Below are positions 32,400-40,379 of a stretch of 64,000 nt of DNA, one piece after another (position 1 is the stretch's first letter; each line of letters begins with the position of its first letter). Made by a program: the position numbers and the translations under genes. This DNA is from DASVRZ01 sp038230215 (GTDB lineage: Bacteria; Verrucomicrobiota; Verrucomicrobiia; Chthoniobacterales; DASVRZ01), in assembly GCA_038230215.1 (NCBI GenBank), contig JBBRNR010000007.1, forward strand, positions 106,710 to 170,709. Direction: 5' to 3'. Below the pieces are notes generated by a model. It did no database searches and had not been told where the DNA came from. It saw only the letters and a program-made list of their open reading frames with translations.

Positions 32400-33676
32400 C
32401 TTAAACTCCACACTGTTTTTCCACCGACAAACGTGCGGACGGCCCGGCCAGTCAGCTCATGACCGTGGAAAGGCGTGTTACGGCTGCGACTGGCAGATTC
32501 CTCACGGTTCACTGTCCATGCGAGTGAGGGATCGATCAGCGTGATGTCGGCCACGGCTCCGACAGCGAGCGTGCCGCGGTCGAGACCTAACAAACGCGCT
32601 GGCTCGATAGTAAGAAGCGCGATCAATCGTGAGAGATCGATGGCTTTTTTCTTCTTCACGAGGATGTCGTGAAAGAGACCAAACTCCGTTTCCAAACCGA
32701 GGATGCCGAAGGGAGCCTGGTCAAATTCGACCTCCTTCTCGTAATTGCAATGCGGCGCGTGATCGCTCGCCAAAACGGTGATCGTGCCATCCGCAATGCC
32801 GCCGATGAGCAGGTCGATGTCGCGCTGGGTGCGGAGCGGGGGATTCATCTTGAAATTGGTATCGAACCCGCGCACCGAGTCGTCCGTCAGCGCGATGTGA
32901 TGCGGGCAGACCTCGCCGGAAAGCGCGATCCCGCGACTACGCGCCTCGCGTAAAATCCTCACACTGCCACCGCTGCTCATGTGCTGGCAATGAATCGGCG
33001 TGTCGCAAAGCTCGGACAGCATGGCGTTGCGCTGCACAATGATTTCCTCCCCAATCGCCGGCCAGCCAGGAAGACCCAGTTCGGCGCTCACACGGCCCTC
33101 GTGCATCACGCCTTTGCCGACGAGATTGGTATCCTGGCAATGATCCATCACCACGAGGCCAAACATCCGGGCGTATTCCAGAGCGCGACGCATCAACTCG
33201 TGATTTTGAATACAACGTCCGTCGTCCGTCAGCGCGACGATACCCGCTTTGTGCATTGAACCAATCGGCGCCAATTCCTCGCCGCCGAGCCCTTTGGTGA
33301 TCGCGCCGGTGACAAAAACATTGATGACTCCCTCTGCAGCGGCCTTTTCCTTGATCCACGAGACGACACTTGGAGTATCGACAGTTGGCGAGGTGTTCGG
33401 CATGCAAACCACCGAGGTAAATCCACCGGCGGCGGCGGCGCGTGTGCCGGAGGCAATGGTTTCCTTGGCCGATTGTCCGGGCTCGCGCAAATGCACATGC
33501 AAGTCGATCAGGCCCGGTGCAATGACGAGATTCGTGCAGTCGATCACCTCGTCCGCCACCATTGAAATGGAAGTCGAATCAGAAATTTTTCCATCGCTGA
33601 CTAACAAATCACCGATTTCATCGCGGTGGTTAGCTGGATCAATGATGCGGCCGTTTTTTAGAAGAATGGAACTCAT
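32396..33676 (-). CDS. pyrC: Dihydroorotase
   Basis: 426 residues from the ATG at 33676 (M-S-S-I-L-L-K-N-G-R-I). Metal ligands are recognisable in D-L-H-V-H-L-R-E-P-G and in C-P-H-H and D-H-A-P-H. It is the class I (PyrC/AllB-like) form of about 430 residues, as usual when encoded beside pyrB. It closes carbamoyl aspartate to dihydroorotate. The open frame extends upstream to 33934, but that part lies in the pyrB-pyrC gap and in pyrB and is not coding. Confidence 0.95.
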   Translation of the reverse strand: MSSILLKNGRIIDPANHRDEIGDLLVSDGKISDSTSISMVADEVIDCTNLVIAPGLIDLHVHLREPGQSAKETIASGTRAAAAGGFTSVVCMPNTSPTVDTPSVVSWIKEKAAAEGVINVFVTGAITKGLGGEELAPIGSMHKAGIVALTDDGRCIQNHELMRRALEYARMFGLVVMDHCQDTNLVGKGVMHEGRVSAELGLPGWPAIGEEIIVQRNAMLSELCDTPIHCQHMSSGGSVRILREARSRGIALSGEVCPHHIALTDDSVRGFDTNFKMNPPLRTQRDIDLLIGGIADGTITVLASDHAPHCNYEKEVEFDQAPFGILGLETEFGLFHDILVKKKKAIDLSRLIALLTIEPARLLGLDRGTLAVGAVADITLIDPSLAWTVNREESASRSRNTPFHGHELTGRAVRTFVGGKTVWSLS

Positions 33677-33706
33677 GAATTTATTGGAAGTCTTCTTTGC
33701 TGGGGA

Positions 33707-33746
33707 GCGCACGCGTCTCGTGTGTTTTTTGAGGTGCTGCGTGCGC
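33707..33746 (-). terminator. Hairpin between pyrB and pyrC
   Basis: GCGCACGC (33707-33714) is the reverse complement of GCGTGCGC (33739-33746), giving a perfect 8-bp GC-rich stem around a 24-nt loop. It lies in the 95-nt gap after the pyrB stop. It may reduce pyrC expression relative to pyrB, or stabilise the upstream message. There is no convincing U-run, so it is not a certain terminator. Confidence 0.4.
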
Positions 33747-33771
33747 AAATGCCTGTCTCGTGCTGAATCAT

Positions 33772-34725
33772 TTACGCGGTGAGTTTGCCGCTGCCGGCGC
33801 AGAGATATAGGACGGCCATGCGCACTGCGAGTCCGTTGGTGACTTGGTCGAGAATGACGCTTCGATGGCTGTCCGCGAGATCGCTGTCGATCTCGACACC
33901 GCGATTGATCGGGCCCGGATGCATGATGAGGCATTCGGGTTTCAGTCGTTCGGCGCGGGCTTTGGTGAGGCCGAAGAGCGAGGTGTATTCGCCGAGGCTG
34001 GGGAAGTATTCCTTGCGCTGCCGCTCGTGCTGGATGCGAAGGAGATTCACCACATCGACCTCGGGTAGAATGGAGTCGATGTCGTGTGTGACAGAGCAGC
34101 CGAGTTCCTCGAAAACCCTGGGTACTAATGTCGTCGGTCCGACCAGCGTGACCTTCGCTCCTAGCTTAAGCAAAGTGTGGATGTTAGAACGCGCCACGCG
34201 GCTGAACAAAATATCGCCGATGATGGCGACGTGTAGCCCTGCGATTTTCCCCAGCTTCTCGCGAATCGTGAAGGTGTCGAGCAACGCCTGAGTGGGATGC
34301 TCGTGCGCGCCGTCGCCGCCATTAATGATGCTGGCAGACAGACGCTCCGCGAGGAACTGCGCCGCGCCCGCCGAGCTGTGCCGCAGCACGATGATGTCGG
34401 CTTGAAGCGCCTGTAAATTCAGCGCGGTGTCCTTGAGCGTTTCGCCTTTGGTTAGACTGGAACTCGACGCAGAAATATTAATGACATCCGCACTCAACCG
34501 AAACGCAGCTAACTCGAATGAAGTTCTCGTTCTCGTGCTGGGCTCGACGAAGAAGTTGATGAGGGTTTTTCCTCGAAGTGCCGGGACTTTTTTGATCTCG
34601 CGAGTGCCAACAGTTTTGAAGGCGGCAGCGGTATCTAACACGAGCCGAATTTCTTCAGCGGAAAGTTCCTGAATGCCCACGAGATCTTTACGGGTCCAAG
34701 TAGTGGAAGTAGGTGCGGATGACAT
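33772..34725 (-). CDS. pyrB: Aspartate carbamoyltransferase catalytic subunit
   Basis: 317 residues from the ATG at 34725, following CTAACTCGC. The carbamoyl-phosphate motif S-T-R-T-R-T-S-F-E, the H-P-T-Q-A-L-L-D motif and P-G-P-I-N-R-G-V-E-I are diagnostic. It condenses carbamoyl phosphate with aspartate in pyrimidine synthesis. Only 5 nt separate it from pyrR, so pyrR-pyrB are coupled. No PyrI is present, consistent with control by PyrR. Confidence 0.95.
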   Translation of the reverse strand: MSSAPTSTTWTRKDLVGIQELSAEEIRLVLDTAAAFKTVGTREIKKVPALRGKTLINFFVEPSTRTRTSFELAAFRLSADVINISASSSSLTKGETLKDTALNLQALQADIIVLRHSSAGAAQFLAERLSASIINGGDGAHEHPTQALLDTFTIREKLGKIAGLHVAIIGDILFSRVARSNIHTLLKLGAKVTLVGPTTLVPRVFEELGCSVTHDIDSILPEVDVVNLLRIQHERQRKEYFPSLGEYTSLFGLTKARAERLKPECLIMHPGPINRGVEIDSDLADSHRSVILDQVTNGLAVRMAVLYLCAGSGKLTA

Positions 34726-34730
34726 GCGAG

Positions 34731-35279
34731 TTAGCCTTTTCTCAGCCAGACGGAATCGCCTTCGGGATCGACGTTGGTGAGGCGAACCATGACGCGTTCG
34801 TTGCGAGAAGACGGGACATTTTTTCCAACGTAATCGGGCCGGATGGGCAACTCGCGATGTCCTCTGTCTAACAATGATGCAAGCTGAATGCGAGCGGGGC
34901 GACCAAAGCTGGAAACGGTGTCGAGCGCGGCGCGACAAGTGCGACCGGTAAAGAGAACGTCGTCGATCAGGATGATCGTGCGATCCGTGAGATTCAGCGG
35001 CAGAATCGTCTGCTGCGGCGAGGGGAGTTTGCCGCGCAAATGGTAGTCGTCGCGATGCATCGTGACATCGACGACTCCGGTTTCGACGGGCTGGCCCTCG
35101 AAGCTGGTGATGTGGGCCGCGAGGCGACGGGCGAGTTCCACTCCTCTTAGTGGGATGCCCGCGAGAACGATCTGACTCAGATCGGGATTTTGTTCGACGA
35201 TTTCATGGGCGATGCGTTTGATCGCCCGTTCGATGGCTGGGGCATCCATGAGCAGGACGCCGTTTTCTGGTTGTGTCAT
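34731..35279 (-). CDS. pyrR: PyrR bifunctional pyrimidine operon regulator / uracil phosphoribosyltransferase
   Basis: 182 residues with the PRTase fold; the PRPP-binding motif I-I-L-I-D-D-V-L-F-T-G-R-T (about residues 100-112) and the D-x-T-M-H-R-D-D-Y segment are conserved. PyrR senses UMP/UTP and binds pyr leader RNA; it can also make UMP from uracil and PRPP. First gene of pyrR-pyrB-pyrC. The leader directly before it contains a PyrR-binding-like hairpin that includes its own Shine-Dalgarno. Confidence 0.93.
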   Translation of the reverse strand: MTQPENGVLLMDAPAIERAIKRIAHEIVEQNPDLSQIVLAGIPLRGVELARRLAAHITSFEGQPVETGVVDVTMHRDDYHLRGKLPSPQQTILPLNLTDRTIILIDDVLFTGRTCRAALDTVSSFGRPARIQLASLLDRGHRELPIRPDYVGKNVPSSRNERVMVRLTNVDPEGDSVWLRKG

Positions 35280-35286
35280 TTGAGGT

Positions 35287-35311
35287 TCCTTCGCGGTCTC
35301 ACAGGGCCGGA
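35287..35311 (-). promoter_or_regulatory. Candidate PyrR-binding hairpin in the pyrR leader
   Basis: On the minus strand the leader folds as UCC-GGCC-[CUGUGA]-GACC-GCGAA-GGA. The hexaloop CUGUGA fits the CNGNGA loop of the PyrR binding element, closed by a short upper stem (one C-A mismatch), with a purine-rich bulge and a lower UCC/GGA stem. The lower-stem GGA is part of the Shine-Dalgarno GAAGGA 7-12 nt before the pyrR ATG. PyrR-UMP bound here would hide the ribosome site, a translational version of the Bacillus attenuation mechanism like that proposed in mycobacteria. Confidence 0.5.
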
Positions 35312-35334
35312 TTAAAGGATGGTTTGTGGTTATT

Positions 35335-35550
35335 TTAAGGAGAAAGGGTTTGTTTTTTACGGTTCTCCCGCCAGGTGGAGCGATGTTTCACGATCCATTC
35401 GAGGAGCGCTTTTTCAAAGCCAATATCCTGACCGGATTTCTCGCTCTCGATCCATTTGTGGCGGAGAATTTCTTCCCGTTCGGCCAGAAATTCGCGGTAG
35501 AGCACGGAATTTTTGACCAAGTCAGACGAGTCGTCTTTTTGAGGGTCCAT
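35335..35550 (-). CDS. Small conserved-looking hypothetical protein
   Basis: 71 residues, charged and helical, from the ATG at 35550. The middle reads L-Y-R-E-F-L-A-E-R-E-E-I-L-R-H-K-W-I-E-S-E and then G-x-D-I-G-F-E-x-A-x-x-x-W, a pattern that resembles the C-terminal segment of DUF4032-type proteins, though this protein is much shorter. No signal or membrane segment. Between yqgE and pyrR on the same strand. The function is unknown. Confidence 0.6.
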   Translation of the reverse strand: MDPQKDDSSDLVKNSVLYREFLAEREEILRHKWIESEKSGQDIGFEKALLEWIVKHRSTWRENRKKQTLSP

Positions 35551-35595
35551 TGAATGGGGATTTTGTGGAGATCGATCAGGAATGCAACTCGAAAT

Positions 35596-36153
35596 TTAAT
35601 TTAAGCTCGGATCGTCCGGCATCTCGGCGAGCAGTTTGAAGTTGGGATGTATTCGCGAGACGAGATATTTCCAAGTCGAATGATCGGAGTGAAGGAGATC
35701 GCAACGCGCGTCGTTCGGATCCTGAATGAGCCAGGTGTTTTCCTGGATTTCCCGCTCCAACTGACCCGCATCCCATCCGGAATAGCCGATCAGTGCCATC
35801 GTGCGCGTGGGATCTGTGACGAGATCGTCCTCGTCGTCCCCAGCCGTTTTGATCGAGTGATGAACAGTCAGTTTTTTAAGCATCGGATCCCAATCAAACA
35901 TCGCCAGCATTACGCTGTCTGTCGCCACCGGACCGCCCAAATGCAGCTTGGAGTCCGAAAAAGCTGGCGAAATTTCCGCTGCTCCGAGTTCCTCGAAAGT
36001 CTGCGAGATCGGACGGTTAATAATGAATCCAAAAGCACCGGTGAGCGTGTCGTGTTTGGCCAGATAAACGATGCTGTGGCGAAAGTTGGGATCGCGCAGA
36101 TTCGGGTGAGCCAGAAGGAGCTTTCCGGTGAGATTTAAGAACTCGGGAATCAC
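35596..36153 (-). CDS. yqgE: YqgE/AlgH family protein (UPF0301)
   Basis: 185 residues, standard family length. Motifs: G-K-L-L-L-A-H-P-N-L-x-D-P-N-F, G-F-I-I-N-R-P, L-G-G-P-V and G-Y-S-G-W-D-A-G-Q-L-E-x-E-I. This widespread cytoplasmic family has no settled function; in Pseudomonas AlgH affects alginate regulation. Divergent from thiG. Identification is firm, role unknown. Confidence 0.93.
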   Translation of the reverse strand: MIPEFLNLTGKLLLAHPNLRDPNFRHSIVYLAKHDTLTGAFGFIINRPISQTFEELGAAEISPAFSDSKLHLGGPVATDSVMLAMFDWDPMLKKLTVHHSIKTAGDDEDDLVTDPTRTMALIGYSGWDAGQLEREIQENTWLIQDPNDARCDLLHSDHSTWKYLVSRIHPNFKLLAEMPDDPSLN

Positions 36154-36245
36154 ACCGGCAAGTTAGAACAGTCGAATCATCATGCAACCTAAGCGCTCTT
36201 TTCTTTTTGCTGAAAATTCGGCTGACCCTGTTATTTTTCGGATTC

Positions 36246-37043
36246 ATGCCCAGCCATACAAGCCAACCTTTGCGCATTGCCGACCGTGAGTTTTCCTCGC
36301 GCCTCTTCCTTGGCACCGGGAAATTTTCCAGCAACGAATCGATGCGCGACGCGCTGGAATCGAGTGGAACTCAAATCGTGACCGTCGCCCTGCGCCGCGT
36401 CGATCTTACCGGGAAAAGCGATCCGTTTGCCAACATCCTCGAATTTATCGACCCTAAAAAATATCTCCTGCTTCCCAACACAAGCGGCGCGATGAATGCC
36501 GCAGAAGCGGTCCGGCTCGCGCGTTTGGCCGTGGCGGCGGGCCTGCCGAAATGGGTGAAACTCGAGATCCATCCCGATCCGCGCTGGTTGCTCCCTGACC
36601 CAATTGAAACTTTTCTTGCGACGGAAATCCTCGTCCGGGAGGGTTTTGTCGTGATGCCCTATATCAACGCCGATCCGGTTTTGGCCCGTCGTTTACAAGA
36701 CGTCGGAGCGGCCACCGTTATGCCGCTGGGCGCGCCGATCGGGAGTCATCGTGGCATTCGCACCCGCGACCAGATCGAGATTATCATCGAACAGGCGACC
36801 GTTCCTGTCGTCGTCGATGCTGGAATCGGGGCGCCGAGCCAGGCCGCCCAGGCCATGGAAATGGGGGCCGACGCCGTGTTGATCAATACCGCCATCGCGA
36901 TTTCCAGCAATCCGGTGCAAATGGCGCGCGCCTTCGCGACCGCCGTCGAAGCGGGACGCGTCGCATTCGAGTTAGGTTTAATTGGGCCGCAATCGACTGC
37001 GAGTCCGACCAGCCCGCTGACCGGATTTTTGGGAAATTTATGA
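36246..37043 (+). CDS. thiG: Thiazole synthase
   Basis: 265 residues from the ATG at 36246; an ATG at 36207 would add 13 hydrophobic residues. TIM-barrel ThiG with F-S-S-R-L-F-L-G-T-G-K-F, the Schiff-base lysine in V-K-L-E, and phosphate-binding V-D-A-G-I-G-A-P-S and V-L-I-N-T-A-I-A. It builds thiazole phosphate for thiamine. No TPP riboswitch consensus was found upstream, and other thi genes are absent here. Overlaps the next gene by ATGA. Confidence 0.93.
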   Translation: MPSHTSQPLRIADREFSSRLFLGTGKFSSNESMRDALESSGTQIVTVALRRVDLTGKSDPFANILEFIDPKKYLLLPNTSGAMNAAEAVRLARLAVAAGLPKWVKLEIHPDPRWLLPDPIETFLATEILVREGFVVMPYINADPVLARRLQDVGAATVMPLGAPIGSHRGIRTRDQIEIIIEQATVPVVVDAGIGAPSQAAQAMEMGADAVLINTAIAISSNPVQMARAFATAVEAGRVAFELGLIGPQSTASPTSPLTGFLGNL

Positions 37044-37825
37044 GCCTGCTGGAGGTGAAAAATCTTCGGGTCTGGTTTGAGAAACCTGTCGGACTCTTTA
37101 CGGGAAAACCGGAGCCGGTGAAGGCCGTTACCGATGTGAGTTTTTCCATCGAACGCGGCACGACCGTTGGCTTGGTCGGCGAAAGCGGCAGCGGCAAAAC
37201 GACGGTTGGCAAAGCCCTCCTCAAACTCGAAAAAGCCACCGCCGGTGAAGTCCTTTTCGAGGGCAAAAATATCCTCGCGCTGACTGAGCCCGAATTCCGT
37301 CCCTTTCGTCGACAAATGCAGATGATTTTCCAAGATCCCTACGGCTCGCTCAACCCGCGTCTGACCATTGAGAAAATCATCGGCGAGCCGTTGGAAATTC
37401 ACTTCCCGGAAATGAACCGCAGCCAGCGCCGGGATCGGGTTGCCGAATTGCTGAATCTCGTGGAACTCAACCCAGATTTTTCCAGCCGCTATCCGCACGA
37501 ATTTAGCGGCGGCCAGCGTCAGCGCATCGGCATTGCGCGGGCCCTGGCGGTGAAGCCGGATTTCATCGTTTGCGACGAGGCGGTGAGCGCGCTCGACGTT
37601 TCCGTGCAGGCACAAGTCGTGAATTTACTCCAGGATTTGCAAGAACAACTCGGGCTGACTTACTTGTTTATCGCGCACGATCTGGCGGTGGTCGAGCACA
37701 TCAGTGACAACGTGCTCGTGATGTATCGGGGCGAAATTGTCGAGGCTGCTCCAGCGTCGGAGATTTACCAAAATCCGAAACACGATTACACCCGTCGCCT
37801 GCTTGAAGCCGTTCCCACAATTTAA
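37040..37825 (+). CDS. Oligopeptide/dipeptide-type ABC transporter ATP-binding protein (OppF/DppF-like)
   Basis: 261 residues. Walker A G-E-S-G-S-G-K-T-T, Q-loop F-Q-D-P-Y-G-S-L-N-P-R, signature F-S-G-G-Q-R-Q-R, Walker B F-I-V-C-D-E-A-V-S-A-L-D. The Q-loop and A-V-S-A-L-D wording are those of OppF/DppF. The partner permeases and binding protein are not adjacent. Overlaps thiG (ATGA) and rodA (TAATG), so translation is coupled though the functions differ. Confidence 0.88.
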   Translation: MSLLEVKNLRVWFEKPVGLFTGKPEPVKAVTDVSFSIERGTTVGLVGESGSGKTTVGKALLKLEKATAGEVLFEGKNILALTEPEFRPFRRQMQMIFQDPYGSLNPRLTIEKIIGEPLEIHFPEMNRSQRRDRVAELLNLVELNPDFSSRYPHEFSGGQRQRIGIARALAVKPDFIVCDEAVSALDVSVQAQVVNLLQDLQEQLGLTYLFIAHDLAVVEHISDNVLVMYRGEIVEAAPASEIYQNPKHDYTRRLLEAVPTI

Positions 37826-38955
37826 TGCATCCGCTGCTCAAAAAACTCCTCGGCCTCAACTGGCTGCTTTTCGGACTAATGCTCGCTCTTTGCATCTTTG
37901 GCGTCTTCGCCGTTTACAGCGCGACCTGGATGCGTGCCGACAGGAATCTCGCCAACATCTGGACCAAACAAACGACCTGGATGCTCGTCAGTTTGGCCGT
38001 CTATTTCGTGCTCGCGCTCATTGATTATCGCTGGCTGAAATGGGGCGCTCTGCCGATCTACGTGATAGGCATTCTCTCGCTCGTGGCGGTGATTTTTTTC
38101 GGAGTGACGAGGTATAACGCGAAAAGCTGGCTGGATCTGAAAGTGATGATGTTCCAGCCCTCGCAACTGGCCCTCATTGCGGCCATCATGGTCATTGCGC
38201 TTGTCTTGAGTCAGTTGCAGAAACTCCATCCGCTCCTGCGCATCCTCATTACCGGTGCCATCGTCGGCGCACCGTGGCTGATGATTCTCAAACAGCCCGA
38301 TCTTGGTTCCTGCATCGTCTGGGTGCCTGTCGTCATGGCGATGTTCTTCATTGGCGGCGTTCCGAAACGCTACCTGCTCACCATGTTGCTTATCGGGGCT
38401 GCGCTCATTCCCGTGGCGATTACATTCGTCTTAAAGCCGTATCAAGTCCGGCGCCTTACCACTTTTCTCCATCCCGAGCAGGATAAAAGAGGCGAGGGCT
38501 GGACGATTAACCAATCGCTTATCGCCATCGGTTCCGGCGGCTTTGAGGGAAAAGGATTCAAAGCTCCCAATACCCAAAATGAACTCGGATTTCTCCCCGA
38601 AACCATCGTCCACAACGACTTCATCTTCGCAGTCATCGGCGAACAGCACGGCTTCTTGGGCGGCGCTACTTTGGTCGCAGTGTTTGGCGCACTGCTCGTC
38701 ACGGGACTCTATATGACTTCACAAGCGTCCGACCCGTTTGGCGTTCTATTGGGCACGGGAATCATGACGCTCATTTTCACGCACACTTTCATGAATATCG
38801 GAATGACGATCTCCGTGACGCCCATTACCGGTCTGCCGCTGCCATTCATCAGTTATGGAGGCTCGTTCGTGCTCATCATCATGGCTGGGCTCGGCATTTT
38901 GCAGAGCATCTGGATTCATCGCGAGCCAACTGAAAAACGCCGAAGCTCGCGCTAA
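37825..38955 (+). CDS. rodA: Rod-shape SEDS peptidoglycan polymerase RodA
   Basis: 376 residues, ten membrane helices. The SEDS signature near the C-terminus (G-M-T-I-S-V-T-P-I-T-G-L-P-L-P-F-I-S-Y-G-G-S) and W-T-I-N-Q-S-L-I-A-I-G-S-G-G plus N-D-F-I-F-A-V-I-G-E mark RodA/FtsW; L-P-F-I-S-Y-G and the operon place it as RodA. It polymerises lipid II in the elongasome together with a PBP2 such as the one at 56.8 kb. The start shares an A with the preceding TAA. Confidence 0.93.
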   Translation: MHPLLKKLLGLNWLLFGLMLALCIFGVFAVYSATWMRADRNLANIWTKQTTWMLVSLAVYFVLALIDYRWLKWGALPIYVIGILSLVAVIFFGVTRYNAKSWLDLKVMMFQPSQLALIAAIMVIALVLSQLQKLHPLLRILITGAIVGAPWLMILKQPDLGSCIVWVPVVMAMFFIGGVPKRYLLTMLLIGAALIPVAITFVLKPYQVRRLTTFLHPEQDKRGEGWTINQSLIAIGSGGFEGKGFKAPNTQNELGFLPETIVHNDFIFAVIGEQHGFLGGATLVAVFGALLVTGLYMTSQASDPFGVLLGTGIMTLIFTHTFMNIGMTISVTPITGLPLPFISYGGSFVLIIMAGLGILQSIWIHREPTEKRRSSR

Positions 38956-39021
38956 AAACCGCGCCGAAAAAACCACGACCTTTTGCTTGCCACTTTGGGG
39001 CAACCTTGTTCTACTCCTCGC

Positions 39022-39249
39022 GTGGAAGAATTCTTGGAATTTGTCATCAAAGGCCTCGTGGATTTCCTGGATGAAATCGTCATCGTCAAGCACGAGGTCG
39101 ACCAGCGCGTCCTTTTCAACATTCAGGTGAATCCCGAGGATGTCGGCAAGATCATCGGTAAACACGGTCAAACCATCGGAGCGATTCGCGCGGTGCTCTC
39201 CGCAGGCGCCGCCCTCCACGGTCTGAAAGTGGCCGTCGAACTCATTTAG
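39022..39249 (+). CDS. khpA: KH-domain RNA-binding protein (KhpA/YlqC family)
   Basis: 75 residues from the GTG at 39022, giving V/M-E-E-F-L-E-F-V-I-K-G-L-V-D, the common family start; an ATG at 38983 would add 13 unlikely residues. The KH motif G-K-I-I-G-K-H-G-Q-T-I-G-A-I-R (GxxG loop) is complete. KhpA-type proteins bind RNA and, with KhpB, affect ribosome maturation and cell division. It follows rodA on the same strand. Confidence 0.85.
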   Translation: MEEFLEFVIKGLVDFLDEIVIVKHEVDQRVLFNIQVNPEDVGKIIGKHGQTIGAIRAVLSAGAALHGLKVAVELI

Positions 39250-39377
39250 CGAACTTTGCAGGCGATGTCCAACGACGAGGAGTTGTGCGATTTGATCTTG
39301 CGCCGTCAGGAGAAACCGACTCTTCCGGCCATCTGATTAACGTCTTCGTGGATATTTTGAAGGCGCAATGAATTGTG

Positions 39378-40379
39378 CTAGTACGATACCCCGACCGCTC
39401 GATACCACTCTTCCAACACTTGCATGTTTCCCGCTGAATCGGCAAGGGACATGCCTCTCGACGTGGTACGGCCCTCGCGCCAGCAGGCGGCGAATTCATC
39501 CAGCATGAACGAATACAAGTCAGTCGCGGTTTCGGTTTCCAAGATCATTTCCTCCCCGGATGTTCGGATGACAATCGTGGCTCCCTTCGATCCGGCGAAC
39601 CACGGTTGATTCACCTCGATCACGCCTTGGGTTCCCTCGATTCGGACAGACTGGCCGAGGTTCAACCGCGTGGCGCAACGCACGGTCGCCAGCACATTTC
39701 CTGAAAACTTAAGTAGGGCACCCGCGACGTTATCGGTGTTTTCCCGCTCGTTCAGCTGCCCGACCGCTGAGATAAAAACTGGCTCTAAAAAATCGCGACT
39801 GCCCGCTGCGCCTGCCAGCATGCGCACCATGGAAACCGTGTAGCAGCCCACGTCCAAAATCGCTCCGCCACCGAGTTCCTTGGCGAATAACCGGCTGGAT
39901 GCATCGTAGGCCGCGTCGTAACCGAAATCCGCTTGAATCCAGCGCACTTCGCCGATCGTTCCATTTGAGACCAATTCAAGCAGCTTTTTCGTCTGAGGAT
40001 GGTGGCGATACATAAATGCTTCCATAACCAGCACGCCTCGCGACTTTGCAGCCGTCGCTATTTCCTGCGTCTCCGACAGGGTCATGGTGAGCGGCTTTTC
40101 GCAGAGCACATGCCTGCCGTGCTCGATGGCGCGCAAACACCATTTGTAATGCTGCGGATGCGGCGTCGCGACATATATGGCGTCGATGTCGTCACGCTCT
40201 AACAAGGCCTCGTAACCGGTCACGCCATCGACCTGAAACTCGACTGCAAATTCCCGCGCCTTTTTCTCTGAGCGACTCGCTGCGGCCACCAGCTCGCAAG
40301 TCGTGGACGACTGCATTGTCTTTGCGAGTCTTCGCGAAATGGTTCCCGTGGCGAGAATGCCGAAACGAAGTCGTTTCAT
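39378..40379 (-). CDS. Gfo/Idh/MocA-family NAD(P)-dependent oxidoreductase
   Basis: 333 residues. N-terminal Rossmann fold (R-F-G-I-L-A-T-G-T-I-S), the E-K-P motif in H-V-L-C-E-K-P-L (about residue 96), and the C-terminal alpha/beta domain with G-G-G-A-I-L-D-V-G-C-Y, closest in style to the dihydrodiol/xylose dehydrogenase branch. It oxidises a sugar or related alcohol; the substrate is unknown. Overlaps the hybrid kinase gene by ATGA (40376-40379) as its downstream partner. Confidence 0.88.
   Translation of the reverse strand: MKRLRFGILATGTISRRLAKTMQSSTTCELVAAASRSEKKAREFAVEFQVDGVTGYEALLERDDIDAIYVATPHPQHYKWCLRAIEHGRHVLCEKPLTMTLSETQEIATAAKSRGVLVMEAFMYRHHPQTKKLLELVSNGTIGEVRWIQADFGYDAAYDASSRLFAKELGGGAILDVGCYTVSMVRMLAGAAGSRDFLEPVFISAVGQLNERENTDNVAGALLKFSGNVLATVRCATRLNLGQSVRIEGTQGVIEVNQPWFAGSKGATIVIRTSGEEMILETETATDLYSFMLDEFAACWREGRTTSRGMSLADSAGNMQVLEEWYRAVGVSY

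Noticed and set aside
33677..34938. Upstream extensions of the pyrC and pyrB frames
   Set aside because: They cover the pyrB-pyrC gap, part of pyrB and part of pyrR in other frames and do not look like protein; family alignments start at 33676 and 34725.
36154..36245. TPP riboswitch upstream of thiG
   Set aside because: A CTGACCCTG stretch is present, but the conserved CTGAGA and ACCTGA thi-box pieces and the paired stems are missing, and the gap is too short.
39250..39377. Small gene between the KH protein and the oxidoreductase
   Set aside because: Short minus-strand frames exist but each is interrupted within about 20 codons and none has a start or recognisable motif.
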